A DNA stretch of 12,806 nucleotides, from assembly GCA_035707805.1 (NCBI GenBank), contig DASSTS010000015.1, positions 1 through 12,806 on the forward strand, in the 5' to 3' direction. The stretch comes from Castellaniella sp035707805. GTDB lineage: Bacteria > Pseudomonadota > Gammaproteobacteria > Burkholderiales > Burkholderiaceae_B. How positions within the stretch are numbered: position 1 is the stretch's first letter; each line of letters starts with the position of its first letter. The notes under the pieces are model-generated. The model did no database searches. It was not told the DNA's origin and saw only the letters and a program-made list of their open reading frames with translations. Made by a program: the position numbers and the translations under genes. Shown one piece after another: positions 1-7,876 of this stretch.

Positions 1-1307
1 GCCAGCGCCCGCCCGCAGGCGACGCCCGACGCCCAGGCCCACTGGAAGTTGTACCCGCCCAGCCAGCCGGTGACGTCCACGGCCTCGCCGATGATGTGCA
101 GGCCCGGACATCGATGGGCCTGCAGCGTGCGCTGGTCGAGCTCGTCCGTATCCACCCCGCCGCTCATGACCTCGGCCTTCTTGTAGCCGGCCGTGCCCGT
201 GGGCCACAGCGTCCAGCGGTGGATGCGCCCGCCCAGCGCGCGCAGGTCGCGGTCGGGGACGTCGGCCAGGCGCCGGCTGCCGGGGTCCTCCGCCGCGCCG
301 CGCCCCGCGCGGGATCCCGCCGCGTCCGCGGGCGCTTGCGCGCCGTCCGCCGACAGCCAGGCGTCGGCCAGGCGCCGGGGCCAGAACTGGGCCAGCACCG
401 TGGCCAGGGTCTGGCGGCTGCCGGCCTTGGCGGCCACGAGCAGCCCGCCCATGTCGCGGTCAGGCGCCAGATCGATCTGGATCGGATCGCCGGGCTGCCA
501 GTAGCTGGAGATCTGCAGGATGCCAGGCCCCGAGAGGCCGCGGTGCGTGAAGAGCAGGTCTTCCCGGAATTCGGCGGGCCGCGCGCGCCGCCCCCGACCG
601 CCGGCCTTCGGCGCGGCGCGCGCCGCCTGGGGATCCGTCGCCCGGGCCTCGTGCGACAGCCGCACTTCGAGGGCGACGCCGGCCAGCGCGCCATAGGGAC
701 GCCACTGGTCCGCGTCAAAGGTCAGGGGCACCAGCGCCGGGCGGGGCTCGACGATCTTCAGGCCGAACTGGCGGGCGATCCGCAAGCTGAAATCCGTGGC
801 GCCCAGTTGCGGGATCGCCATTCCGCCCGTGGCCAGCACCAGCTGCGCGGCCCGGATGGCGCCGCCCTCGGTGGCCAGCGCGAACCCGGCGCCGTCGCGC
901 GAGACGGACTGCACGGCGCAGGGCATGCGCCAGGCCACATTGCCCCGCTGGCATTCGCGGCGCAGCATCTCGATGACCGATTCGCTGGAATCGTCGCAAA
1001 ACAGCTGTCCGCGGTGTTTCTCGTGCCAGGACACCCCGTGCGAGCGCAGCAGGTCGAGAAAGTCCTGGGGACCGTAGCCGCGCAGGGCCGAACGGCAGAA
1101 GTCCGGATTGCGCGACAGGAACTGCGCAGGGCTGGCGCCCAGGTTGGTGAAGTTGCAACGGCCGCCGCCCGATATGCGGATCTTTTCCGCCAGACGCTCG
1201 GCGTGATCGATCAGCACCACGCGCAGCCCGCGCTGGCCGGCGACCGCGGCGGCCATCATGCCGGCCGCCCCGGCGCCGATCACGGCGACGTCGAACGCGG
1301 GCTTCAC
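1..1307 (-). CDS. HI0933/YhiN-family FAD-dependent oxidoreductase (3' end cut by window edge)
   Basis: Seen: 435 codons are present, and the frame runs off the left edge. A dinucleotide-binding motif GAGAAG lies at residues 11-16, the family signature KIRISGGGRCNFTN starts near residue 43, ATGG lies near 159-162, then FTHRGLSGPGILQ, and near the end the block AEVMSGGVDTDEL, GEAVDVTGWLGGYNFQWAW. These are the hallmarks of the HI0933/TIGR00275 flavoproteins (often labelled 'aminoacetone oxidase family'), a Rossmann FAD fold with an inserted domain. Because GGYNFQWAW sits close to the C terminus in this family, only a few residues are missing. The start is GTG at 1307, overlapping the decarboxylase TGA by 4 nt (GTGA); no usable upstream ATG exists and the FAD motif begins only ten residues in, so the start is well supported. 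Translation is probably coupled to the gene upstream. Two Ala/Arg-rich stretches (near residues 218-248 and 330-360) look like loop insertions. Substrate unknown; likely cytosolic. Confidence 0.9.
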   Translation of the reverse strand, partial: MKPAFDVAVIGAGAAGMMAAAVAGQRGLRVVLIDHAERLAEKIRISGGGRCNFTNLGASPAQFLSRNPDFCRSALRGYGPQDFLDLLRSHGVSWHEKHRGQLFCDDSSESVIEMLRRECQRGNVAWRMPCAVQSVSRDGAGFALATEGGAIRAAQLVLATGGMAIPQLGATDFSLRIARQFGLKIVEPRPALVPLTFDADQWRPYGALAGVALEVRLSHEARATDPQAARAAPKAGGRGRRARPAEFREDLLFTHRGLSGPGILQISSYWQPGDPIQIDLAPDRDMGGLLVAAKAGSRQTLATVLAQFWPRRLADAWLSADGAQAPADAAGSRAGRGAAEDPGSRRLADVPDRDLRALGGRIHRWTLWPTGTAGYKKAEVMSGGVDTDELDQRTLQAHRCPGLHIIGEAVDVTGWLGGYNFQWAWASGVACGRAL

Positions 1308-3562
1308 TCGCGGATGCAGTCCACGTAGTAGCAGCGCTGTCCGTGTTCGTCGGTCTCGTAGGCCAGGCCGTGCACGTCGGTCTCGAAGCCCGGGAACTGC
1401 TGGTTGAATTCGCGGGTGAACTTCAGGTAGTCCACGATGTCGCGGTTGAATCGCTCGCCCGGGATCAGCAGCGGGATGCCCGGCGGATAGGGCGTCAGCA
1501 GCACGCCGGTGACGCGGCCTTCGAGTTGTTCGACGGGCACGCGCTCGACCTCGCGGTGGGCCATGCGGGCATAGGCGTCGGCCGGCCGCATCGCGGGCAC
1601 CATGTCGCTGAGATACACCCGCGTGGTCAGCCGCGCGAAATCGTAGTGGCGATAGGCCTCGTGGATCTCCTGGCACAGGTCGCGCAGGCCCATGCGCTCG
1701 TAGCGCTTGTGCGCCCGGCTGAACTCGGGCAGCACGCGCCACAAGGGCTGGTTGCGGTCGAAGTCGTCCTTGAACTGCTGCAGGGCGGTCAGCAGGGTGT
1801 TCCAGCGGCCCTTGGTGATGCCGATGGTGAACAGGATGAAGAAAGAATACAGGCCGGTCTTTTCGACCACCACGCCGTGCTCGACCAGGTAGCGGGACAC
1901 CAGCGCCGCCGGGATGCCGGTCTCGGCGAACGTGCCGGAAATGTCCAGGCCCGGCGTGATGACGGTGGCCTTGATCGGGTCCAGCATGTTGAAGCCCTCG
2001 GCCAGGTCGCCGAAGCCGTGCCATTCGTCGCCCGAGCCCAGAACCCAGTCTTCGCGGTTGCCGATGCCATCGGCCACCAGGCGGTTGGGGCCCCAGACCT
2101 TGAACCACCAGTCGTTCTTGCCGAATTCGGATTCGACCTTGCGCATGGCGCGGCGGAAGTCCAGCGCCTCGCGGATGGATTCCTCGACGAGCGCCGTGCC
2201 GCCGGGAGGTTCCATCATGGCGGCGGCCACGTCGCAGGACGCGATGATCGCGTACTGCGGCGAGGTCGAGGTATGCATCAGGAAGGCTTCGTTGAAGATG
2301 TTGTGGTCGAGCTTGCGGGTCTCGGAATCCTGCACCACGATCTGCGAGGCCTGCGACAGGCCGGCCAGCAGCTTGTGCGTGGAGTGCGTCGCATAGATCA
2401 TGGTGTCGTGGCTGCGCGGGCGGTTTGGCCCGATGGCGTGCATGTCCTCGTAGAACTCGTGGAATGCGGCGTGGGGCAGCCAGGCCTCGTCGAAATGCAG
2501 CGTGTCGATCTCGGAGCCGAGCTGTTCCTTGATCATCTCGACGTTGTAGATCACGCCGTCATAGGTGCTCTGGGTGAGCGACAGGATGCGCGGGCGCTTG
2601 TTGACCGCCTCGCGGGCAAAAGGGTTGGCCTCGATCTTCTTGCGGATGTTCTCGGGATCGAATTCCTCGAGGGGGATCGGACCGATGATGCCCAGGTGGT
2701 TGCGCGTGGGGCGCAGGAACACCGGGATGGCGCCGGTCATGGTGATGGCGTGCAGCACCGATTTGTGGCAGTTGCGGTCCACCACCACGACGTCGCCCGA
2801 GGCCACGTTGGCGTGCCAGACGATCTTGTTGGACGTCGAGGTGCCGTTGGTCACGAAGAAGCAATGGTCGGCGTGGAAGATGCGGGCGGCGTTGCGCTCG
2901 GATTCGGCCACGGGGCCGGTGTGGTCCAGCAGCTGGCCGAGTTCGTCCACGGCGTTGCAGACGTCGGCGCGCAGCATGTTCTCGCCGAAGAACTGGTGGA
3001 ACATCTGTCCCACCGGGCTCTTGAGGAAGGCCACGCCGCCCGAGTGCCCCGGGCAGTGCCAGGAATAGGAACCGTCGGAGGCGTAGTCCAGCAGCTCGCG
3101 GAAGAACGGCGGCGGCAGGCTGTCCAGGTAGGCGCGGGCCTCGCGGATGATGTGGCGGGCGACGAATTCCGGCGTGTCCTCGAACATGTGGATGAAGCCG
3201 TGCAGCTCGCGCAGGATGTCGTTGGGAATGTGCTGCGAGGTGCGGGTCTCGCCGTACAGGTAGATGGGGATGTCCTCGTTGCGAAAGCGCAGCTCGCCGA
3301 TGAAGGTCCGCAGGTTCTTGATGGCGTTGGCCACGTCCTCCGGCGAATCCTCGTCGAATTCCTCGTCGTCGATCGACAGGATGAAGGCGCTGGCCCGGCT
3401 CTGCTGCTGGGCGAAGGAACTGAGGTCGCCATAGCTGGTGACGCCCAGGACCTCGACGCCCTCGGCCTCGATGGCGGCCGCCAGGGCGCGGATGCCGAAG
3501 CCCGACGCGTTCTCGGAGCGATAGTCTTCGTCGATGATGACGATGGGAAAACGAAATTTCAT
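1304..3562 (-). CDS. Orn/Lys/Arg decarboxylase, PLP-dependent (fold type I, inducible-type)
   Basis: This 752-residue protein has the three-part layout of the large bacterial Orn/Lys/Arg decarboxylases: an N-terminal wing/receiver-like domain (about 1-130), a PLP-binding aminotransferase-fold core (about 140-590) and a C-terminal domain carrying YPPGIPLLIPGE. In the core, NGTSTSNK (239-246) fits the PLP phosphate loop, FDEAW (357-361) holds the aspartate that pairs with the pyridine nitrogen, and HSTHK (393-397) supplies the Schiff-base lysine K397. The reaction releases CO2 from a basic amino acid, giving agmatine, cadaverine or putrescine. The substrate is not settled: the length and the FNEAF.MHTSTSPQYAI block resemble E. 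coli AdiA, while VVEKTG resembles the lysine enzymes. ATG at 3562 is preferred over GTG at 3571, because GGTGA lies 5 nt upstream and the conserved FPIVIIDEDY begins directly after. It follows dcd by 79 bp and overlaps the flavoprotein gene by 4 nt. Confidence 0.93.
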   Translation of the reverse strand: MKFRFPIVIIDEDYRSENASGFGIRALAAAIEAEGVEVLGVTSYGDLSSFAQQQSRASAFILSIDDEEFDEDSPEDVANAIKNLRTFIGELRFRNEDIPIYLYGETRTSQHIPNDILRELHGFIHMFEDTPEFVARHIIREARAYLDSLPPPFFRELLDYASDGSYSWHCPGHSGGVAFLKSPVGQMFHQFFGENMLRADVCNAVDELGQLLDHTGPVAESERNAARIFHADHCFFVTNGTSTSNKIVWHANVASGDVVVVDRNCHKSVLHAITMTGAIPVFLRPTRNHLGIIGPIPLEEFDPENIRKKIEANPFAREAVNKRPRILSLTQSTYDGVIYNVEMIKEQLGSEIDTLHFDEAWLPHAAFHEFYEDMHAIGPNRPRSHDTMIYATHSTHKLLAGLSQASQIVVQDSETRKLDHNIFNEAFLMHTSTSPQYAIIASCDVAAAMMEPPGGTALVEESIREALDFRRAMRKVESEFGKNDWWFKVWGPNRLVADGIGNREDWVLGSGDEWHGFGDLAEGFNMLDPIKATVITPGLDISGTFAETGIPAALVSRYLVEHGVVVEKTGLYSFFILFTIGITKGRWNTLLTALQQFKDDFDRNQPLWRVLPEFSRAHKRYERMGLRDLCQEIHEAYRHYDFARLTTRVYLSDMVPAMRPADAYARMAHREVERVPVEQLEGRVTGVLLTPYPPGIPLLIPGERFNRDIVDYLKFTREFNQQFPGFETDVHGLAYETDEHGQRCYYVDCIRE

Positions 3563-3612
3563 GGCAGTCACCGTAAGGCCGCGCGCGCAGCCCGAAATGG
3601 CCCCAGTCCTGT

Positions 3613-3625
3613 CTCCGGACCGGAG
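3613..3625. repeat. 13-bp inverted repeat between dcd and the decarboxylase gene
   Basis: CTCCGGACCGGAG is a perfect 6-1-6 dyad about 51 nt upstream of the decarboxylase ATG, inside the 79-bp dcd-decarboxylase spacer. As RNA it could form a 5-bp stem with a 3-nt loop, but no T tract follows on the minus strand, so it is a poor intrinsic terminator. It could be an operator or chance in GC-rich DNA. I see no convincing -35/-10 pair in the spacer. Confidence 0.35.
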
Positions 3626-3641
3626 CCCACAGCGTTCTTGG

Positions 3642-4205
3642 TCAGGTGCGCGGCAGCGTCACCCCGTGTTGTCCCTGGTATTTGCCGCCCCGGTCCGCGT
3701 ACGAGGTCTCGCAGACCTCGTCGCTTTCGAAGAACAGCATCTGGGCGCAGCCCTCGCCCGCGTAGATTTTCGCCGGCAAGGGCGTGGTGTTGGAAAATTC
3801 CAGCGTCACGTGGCCTTCCCATTCGGGCTCCAGCGGCGTGACGTTGACGATGATGCCGCAGCGGGCATAGGTGCTCTTTCCCAGGCAGATCGTCAGGACG
3901 GTGCGGGGGATGCGGAAATATTCGACCGTGCGCGCCAGGGCGAAGGAATTGGGCGGGATGATGCAGACGTCGCCCTCGAAATCCACGAACGAGCCGGCAT
4001 CGAAGGCCTTGGGGTCGACGATGGAGGAATTGATGTTGGTGAAGATCTTGAATTCACGGGCGCAGCGCACATCGTAGCCATAGCTGCTGGTGCCGTAGCT
4101 GACGATCTTGTGGCCATCGACCGAGCGCACCTGGTCGGGCTCGAAAGGCTCGATCATGCCGGCTTGGGCTGCGCTGCGGATCCAACGGTCGTTCTTGATG
4201 CTCAT
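3642..4205 (-). CDS. dcd: dCTP deaminase
   Basis: This 187-residue protein matches the usual length of proteobacterial Dcd, a cytosolic homotrimer of the dUTPase fold that converts dCTP to dUTP and ammonia, supplying dUMP for thymidylate synthesis. Visible signatures are the N-terminal MSIKNDRWIR...GMIEPF, then YGTSSYGYDVR (about 37-47), GKSTYAR (109-115) with the catalytic-site arginine R115, TPLEPEWEGHVTLEFSN with the presumed catalytic glutamate E136, and the C-terminal KYQGQHG lid over the triphosphate. The start is the ATG at 4205: GAGGG lies 5 nt upstream and the protein then begins exactly as family members do. A longer frame from a TTG at 4241 would add 12 residues that look like non-family sequence. 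The gene lies 32 bp after the tamB stop, so probably in the same transcript. I see nothing to suggest the bifunctional dCTP deaminase/dUTPase type, though that cannot be excluded by eye. Confidence 0.96.
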   Translation of the reverse strand: MSIKNDRWIRSAAQAGMIEPFEPDQVRSVDGHKIVSYGTSSYGYDVRCAREFKIFTNINSSIVDPKAFDAGSFVDFEGDVCIIPPNSFALARTVEYFRIPRTVLTICLGKSTYARCGIIVNVTPLEPEWEGHVTLEFSNTTPLPAKIYAGEGCAQMLFFESDEVCETSYADRGGKYQGQHGVTLPRT

Positions 4206-4210
4206 GGACA

Positions 4211-4215
4211 CCCTC
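4211..4215 (-). promoter_or_regulatory. Shine-Dalgarno site of dcd
   Basis: The minus strand reads GAGGG, 5 nt before the ATG at 4205. It is the clearest ribosome binding site in the cluster and decides the dcd start against the longer TTG-initiated frame from 4241. Confidence 0.7.
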
Positions 4216-4237
4216 GATTCAGTATTCCGACATTTTA

Positions 4238-7200
4238 TCAATCCCTCGAGAACCAGCGATAGACCAGTGCCAGACCGCTGACGGTGCCCACCGTCATCTC
4301 GGCCTGCAGGTTGCGCATCAGCCGGTAGCTCAGGCGGGCGACGGTCCCGGTCTGGGCCAGCGCCTGTTCCAGGCTGATGGTCAGGTCCTTGGCCAGGGCC
4401 TTGCTGGCCCGCACGAAACGCTGCTCGATGGGGCTCGCCCCGGCGTCCAGGCCGCTGACCACGCTTTCGACCGGCAGGATGCTGCCGGTGCTGCCGAGTT
4501 CGCCGGAGCGCATGCTCAACTCGTCCAGGCCGAAACGCTTGTAGAAAGGCTCGCCGCCAGAGAGGAAGGAACTGCCCACGGAAAACAGCAGGGACATGTC
4601 GCCGCCGGCGTCGTCGGGGCCATGGCCCAGCAGCAGCCAGGTGAGTTTCTCGGTCTCGCTCACCTCGGGGCGGGAGATCAGGTCGATGCGCGGGCGCCGC
4701 GCGGTGCCGGCCACCTGCACGCCGGCCTGCACGGCCACGTCGGTGCGCAGCGCCTGGATGTCCAGCACCGGATTGGTGACGTCGCCCTGGAAGGTGACGG
4801 TGCCGCGCCGCAACTGCAGGTGCTGGCCGTAGGCGTTGATGGCCCCGCCGCGCGTGCGCAGGGCGCCCAGCGCGGTCAGCTTGCCCTGGACCAGGTGCAG
4901 GTCCAGGCTGCCCACCAGTCCGGAATCCAGACCGTAGCCCGTCAGGTAGAACCGCGGACCGAGGTCCACGGTCAGGTCGGCCCGCATGTCCAGCGGCGGG
5001 CTTTCCGGCTCGGTCGGCGTGGCCTGGCCCGGCTTGAGCACCACCACGTCGCTGTCGAGCGACGGGATGTTGTTGAGCATGTCCAGGTCGAACCAGCCGG
5101 CATCGGCCACGATCTTGCCGCTGAGGTCGATGCGCGGCAAGTCGGCCCGCACGCGCAGCTCACCGCTGATCATGGCGTACCGGTCGGACCGCTGCAGGAT
5201 CGGATAGCGCGAGAAGCCGACCCGCGCCTCGCCGGACTGCGCGTCCAGGTCCCACAGCCCCGACACATCCAGGAAGCCGTCCTGCGCATCCGGATTTTCG
5301 GCCACCCAGGTGGCCGTGCGCCATTCCTTGGGGGCGACGCGGCGCACGGCCGGGAAGCGCAGGTGATCCAGGACGAGGCGCATGCCGTCGAAATGAGCCT
5401 GCAAGGTGCCGTCCAGCAGGCGCACGCCCTGGTCCAGGATCAACAGGCGCATGTCTTCGCCGCGCACCGGTCCGCTCAGGGCCCAGCCGCCGCGCGGCAG
5501 GCTGCGCCCGCGCACGTCGGCATGGATGACGCCGCCGACTTCCGCCGCGCCGCCCAGCAGCAGGTTGACCCAGGCCAGGTCTTCGGACTCGGCCTGCACC
5601 CGGACGTTCTTCTCGTCCTGCGCGCGCAGGCCCAGGCCGCCGCCCGGCGTGGCGTGCACCAGCGTATCAGCCTGCACGTGCACGCGCCCCATGTCCCGCG
5701 TCACGATCCGCAGATCCAGCGCCGCCTTGCTGGCCGCCTCGGACACGGGCCGGATGGCCAGGTCCAGGCGGGCGGTTTCCAGGCCGAGCTCGATGGGCAC
5801 GTCCCCAGGGACGGTCAGGTCGCCGTCCAGGCGCACCAGATGCACCTCGCCCTGCAGGGCGCCGGCGAGTTTCAGGTTCCAGTCCAGCGCCAGGCGCAGG
5901 CGGCTGTGCTGGGCCTGCTCGGACAAGGCGGTGTTCACGCCGCCAAGATCCGAGCCCGTCTTGCCCAGCCAGGCCTGCAGCTTGGCAATGCGTTCGGGCG
6001 TCACCACCAGCGGATCGATGCGGCCGCGGGTTTCCCATTGGCCCGCCCCGCCGGCCGAGCCCTCGTGCCGCAGCTGCAACAGCGACTGCCCGTCCAGCGC
6101 GACGTCCAGCGCACCTTGGCCCACATGCCACTGTCCCGCCGCGTCGTAGCCCAGCTCGACAGGTCCGGCAACCCGCAGGCGGGCGCCGGCATGGCCGGCC
6201 TGCAGCGCCGTCAGGCGGCCCTGCCAGCCCGATTCGCGCGTCCAGCCGCCTTCCAGCCCCAGATCCAGGTCGATCGGGGCGTGTCCCGGTATGCCTTCAC
6301 GGGCGTCGGGGGGCACGTAGCGGCCGGCCAGGGACAGGCGATGCTGCGCCAGGGAACCGCTGGTGTCGAGCTTCAGCCGGGCGCCGCCCGGCAGGCCGGG
6401 CCACGCGGCGGACAGGGACGGCAGGGTCGCCTGCAGCGCCACCTGGCTGCGGGCGGCGGACACGTCCCCCGAGAGCCGCAGCCGGTCCGGCCCAAGGTCC
6501 AGCGCGATGTCCATGCCTTCGGCCCGCAGCTTGAAGGGATCGAAGGCGGCCGGACCGGCGGCATCCAGCAGGGTCCCCTGCACGGCGCCGACATGGGGCA
6601 GGTTCACGTGCCCGGCCAGCGGCTGGCCGTTCCAGCGGCTGCCGGCGCCGATCTGGAGGGACAGCCCCGCATCCTGCAACTGATGGGCGGCCGTCAGGCG
6701 GACCTGGAGCTCGCCGTCCAGACCCAGGCGCGTGGCGCCCACGCCTTCGGGCAGCCAGGGATCCAGCACCAGGTTGCGGGCGGCGAAGGCCGCGCGCACC
6801 AGCCGCAGGCCCTCGGCATCCGGCGCGCCGGGCTGCACGTGGAAGTCCAGGCCGGCCTTGTCCGGCAGCGCCAGCCGGACGTCGGCCTTGCCGAGCGGGA
6901 AGGCCTGGCGCGGGAACACCTCGGCATCCGCCTCCAGCGACAGGCCCTCGCCGTCGCCCCGGGCCCGCAGGTGGAAGGCGTCCAGCGTGCCGGCCAAGCG
7001 CAGGTCCAGGTCGACCTGACACGAGGGCCCGCCCTCGGCCTCCGCCCCGGCGGCGGTTTTTCCAGCAGGTGCCTGGCCCGCAGCGGTTTTTTCGGCAGCC
7101 GGTCTTTCTGCCGCGGCCGGCGTTTTCGCCGCATCGCCTGCGGGCTTTTCCGCCCGCACCCAGGTGCCCTCCAGGATCCGCCGCACGCACACTGGCGACT

Positions 7201-7876
7201 GCGGTCCGCGGTCCTGGGCCGTGCCGTGCAGATTCAGCTCGAAAGGCCAGGGGGCCGCCAGGCCGCGCAGCGCCAGATTGCCGTGGACGGACATGAGGGT
7301 GTCGCCATGGGCCACCTGCAGCTGGTGCAGCGCGACGGTCGCGGTATCGGCATCGAGCGTCAGCGCAGCGGAGGCCGACAGCACTTCCACCGGCAGGCCG
7401 GCATCGCCCAGGCGCAGGCCGAGCCCGCCCAGGGACAGATGGTCGATCTGCACGCCCACCGGCAGGGCCGGCATGCGGAAGGGCCCGGAAGGCTCCGAAG
7501 GCTCGGCGGAGGGACGCACCGCCACGTCGACCCGCACGGCCGACAGATCGTTGATGTGCAGACGGCGATCCAGCAGCTCGGGCCACAGCGCCTTGAGATG
7601 CAGCCCGACCACCCGGACGTCGGTGTTCTGCAGCGACAGGCTCAGCCCCCCCACGTACAGGCCGTCGGCGATGGTGCCGCGCACGCCCTGGACTTGCCCG
7701 CCGAACTGTCCCGCGGCGGTGCGCAGGAGCCAGCGCGTCCCCGGCTGGCTGGCCACGCACCACCAGGCTAGTCCCACGACCAGCAAGAGGATCGTCACCA
7801 GGGTCGGCAGGCCCCATACGCCCACCGCCCTGAGCCCGCGCAGGCCGCCCCGGCGGATCCGCGCCGGCGCGCTCAA
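4238..7876 (-). CDS. tamB: Translocation and assembly module subunit TamB (DUF490/AsmA-like, inner-membrane anchored)
   Basis: This 1212-residue protein has one N-terminal membrane anchor (about 19-42), a very long periplasmic stretch of alternating beta-strand sequence, and a C-terminal TamB/DUF490 domain (roughly the last 330 residues) ending GLALVYRWFSRD. Recognisable C-terminal blocks include GSLDLHLVQGKL, RRGTVTFQGDVTNPVLDIQA and TEKLTWLLLGHGP. In the family, TamB bridges the periplasm to TamA and is linked to outer-membrane protein insertion and phospholipid transport. The start is TTG at 7876, overlapping the tamA stop as TTGA with GGGGA 7 nt upstream; the frame stays open a further 180 codons inside tamA, but that extension is Arg/Pro/Ala-rich shadow sequence. 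Odd points: the only three cysteines are C40 in the anchor and C230/C286, which bracket an Ala/Lys/Glu-rich loop with a tandem repeat. Coexpression with tamA is certain from the overlap; dcd follows after 32 bp. Confidence 0.93.
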   Translation of the reverse strand: MSAPARIRRGGLRGLRAVGVWGLPTLVTILLLVVGLAWWCVASQPGTRWLLRTAAGQFGGQVQGVRGTIADGLYVGGLSLSLQNTDVRVVGLHLKALWPELLDRRLHINDLSAVRVDVAVRPSAEPSEPSGPFRMPALPVGVQIDHLSLGGLGLRLGDAGLPVEVLSASAALTLDADTATVALHQLQVAHGDTLMSVHGNLALRGLAAPWPFELNLHGTAQDRGPQSPVCVRRILEGTWVRAEKPAGDAAKTPAAAERPAAEKTAAGQAPAGKTAAGAEAEGGPSCQVDLDLRLAGTLDAFHLRARGDGEGLSLEADAEVFPRQAFPLGKADVRLALPDKAGLDFHVQPGAPDAEGLRLVRAAFAARNLVLDPWLPEGVGATRLGLDGELQVRLTAAHQLQDAGLSLQIGAGSRWNGQPLAGHVNLPHVGAVQGTLLDAAGPAAFDPFKLRAEGMDIALDLGPDRLRLSGDVSAARSQVALQATLPSLSAAWPGLPGGARLKLDTSGSLAQHRLSLAGRYVPPDAREGIPGHAPIDLDLGLEGGWTRESGWQGRLTALQAGHAGARLRVAGPVELGYDAAGQWHVGQGALDVALDGQSLLQLRHEGSAGGAGQWETRGRIDPLVVTPERIAKLQAWLGKTGSDLGGVNTALSEQAQHSRLRLALDWNLKLAGALQGEVHLVRLDGDLTVPGDVPIELGLETARLDLAIRPVSEAASKAALDLRIVTRDMGRVHVQADTLVHATPGGGLGLRAQDEKNVRVQAESEDLAWVNLLLGGAAEVGGVIHADVRGRSLPRGGWALSGPVRGEDMRLLILDQGVRLLDGTLQAHFDGMRLVLDHLRFPAVRRVAPKEWRTATWVAENPDAQDGFLDVSGLWDLDAQSGEARVGFSRYPILQRSDRYAMISGELRVRADLPRIDLSGKIVADAGWFDLDMLNNIPSLDSDVVVLKPGQATPTEPESPPLDMRADLTVDLGPRFYLTGYGLDSGLVGSLDLHLVQGKLTALGALRTRGGAINAYGQHLQLRRGTVTFQGDVTNPVLDIQALRTDVAVQAGVQVAGTARRPRIDLISRPEVSETEKLTWLLLGHGPDDAGGDMSLLFSVGSSFLSGGEPFYKRFGLDELSMRSGELGSTGSILPVESVVSGLDAGASPIEQRFVRASKALAKDLTISLEQALAQTGTVARLSYRLMRNLQAEMTVGTVSGLALVYRWFSRD
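7037..7096 (-). repeat. Imperfect 10-residue tandem repeat inside the tamB linker
   Basis: Two 30-nt units encode TamB residues 261-280, with AEKTAAGQAP followed by AGKTAAGAEA. On the plus strand the units show as GCGGTTTT at 7053 and again at 7083, with homopolymer runs of five and six T (A on the coding strand). It lies within the charged Ala-rich segment of residues 242-285. Confidence 0.7.

Noticed and set aside
1343..3841. Long plus-strand open frame (832 codons) opposite the decarboxylase
   Set aside because: Shadow of a GC-rich gene on the other strand: composition is dominated by Val/Ala/Gly/His/Asp/Gln, there are no motifs, and it runs through a well-identified enzyme and into dcd.
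4232..4237. TAAAAT on the minus strand as a dcd promoter -10
   Set aside because: It sits on the tamB stop and has no -35-like hexamer at 16-18 bp, so readthrough from tamB is the simpler explanation.
4206..4241. dcd start 12 codons upstream at TTG 4241
   Set aside because: It would overlap the tamB stop without a ribosome site of its own; GAGGG 5 nt before 4205 and the family-typical MSIKNDRWIR decide for 4205.
4622..7771. Plus-strand open frame of 1049 codons opposite tamB
   Set aside because: Low-complexity Ala/Gly/Gln/His/Arg translation with no domain or membrane pattern; it arises from the codon bias of tamB.
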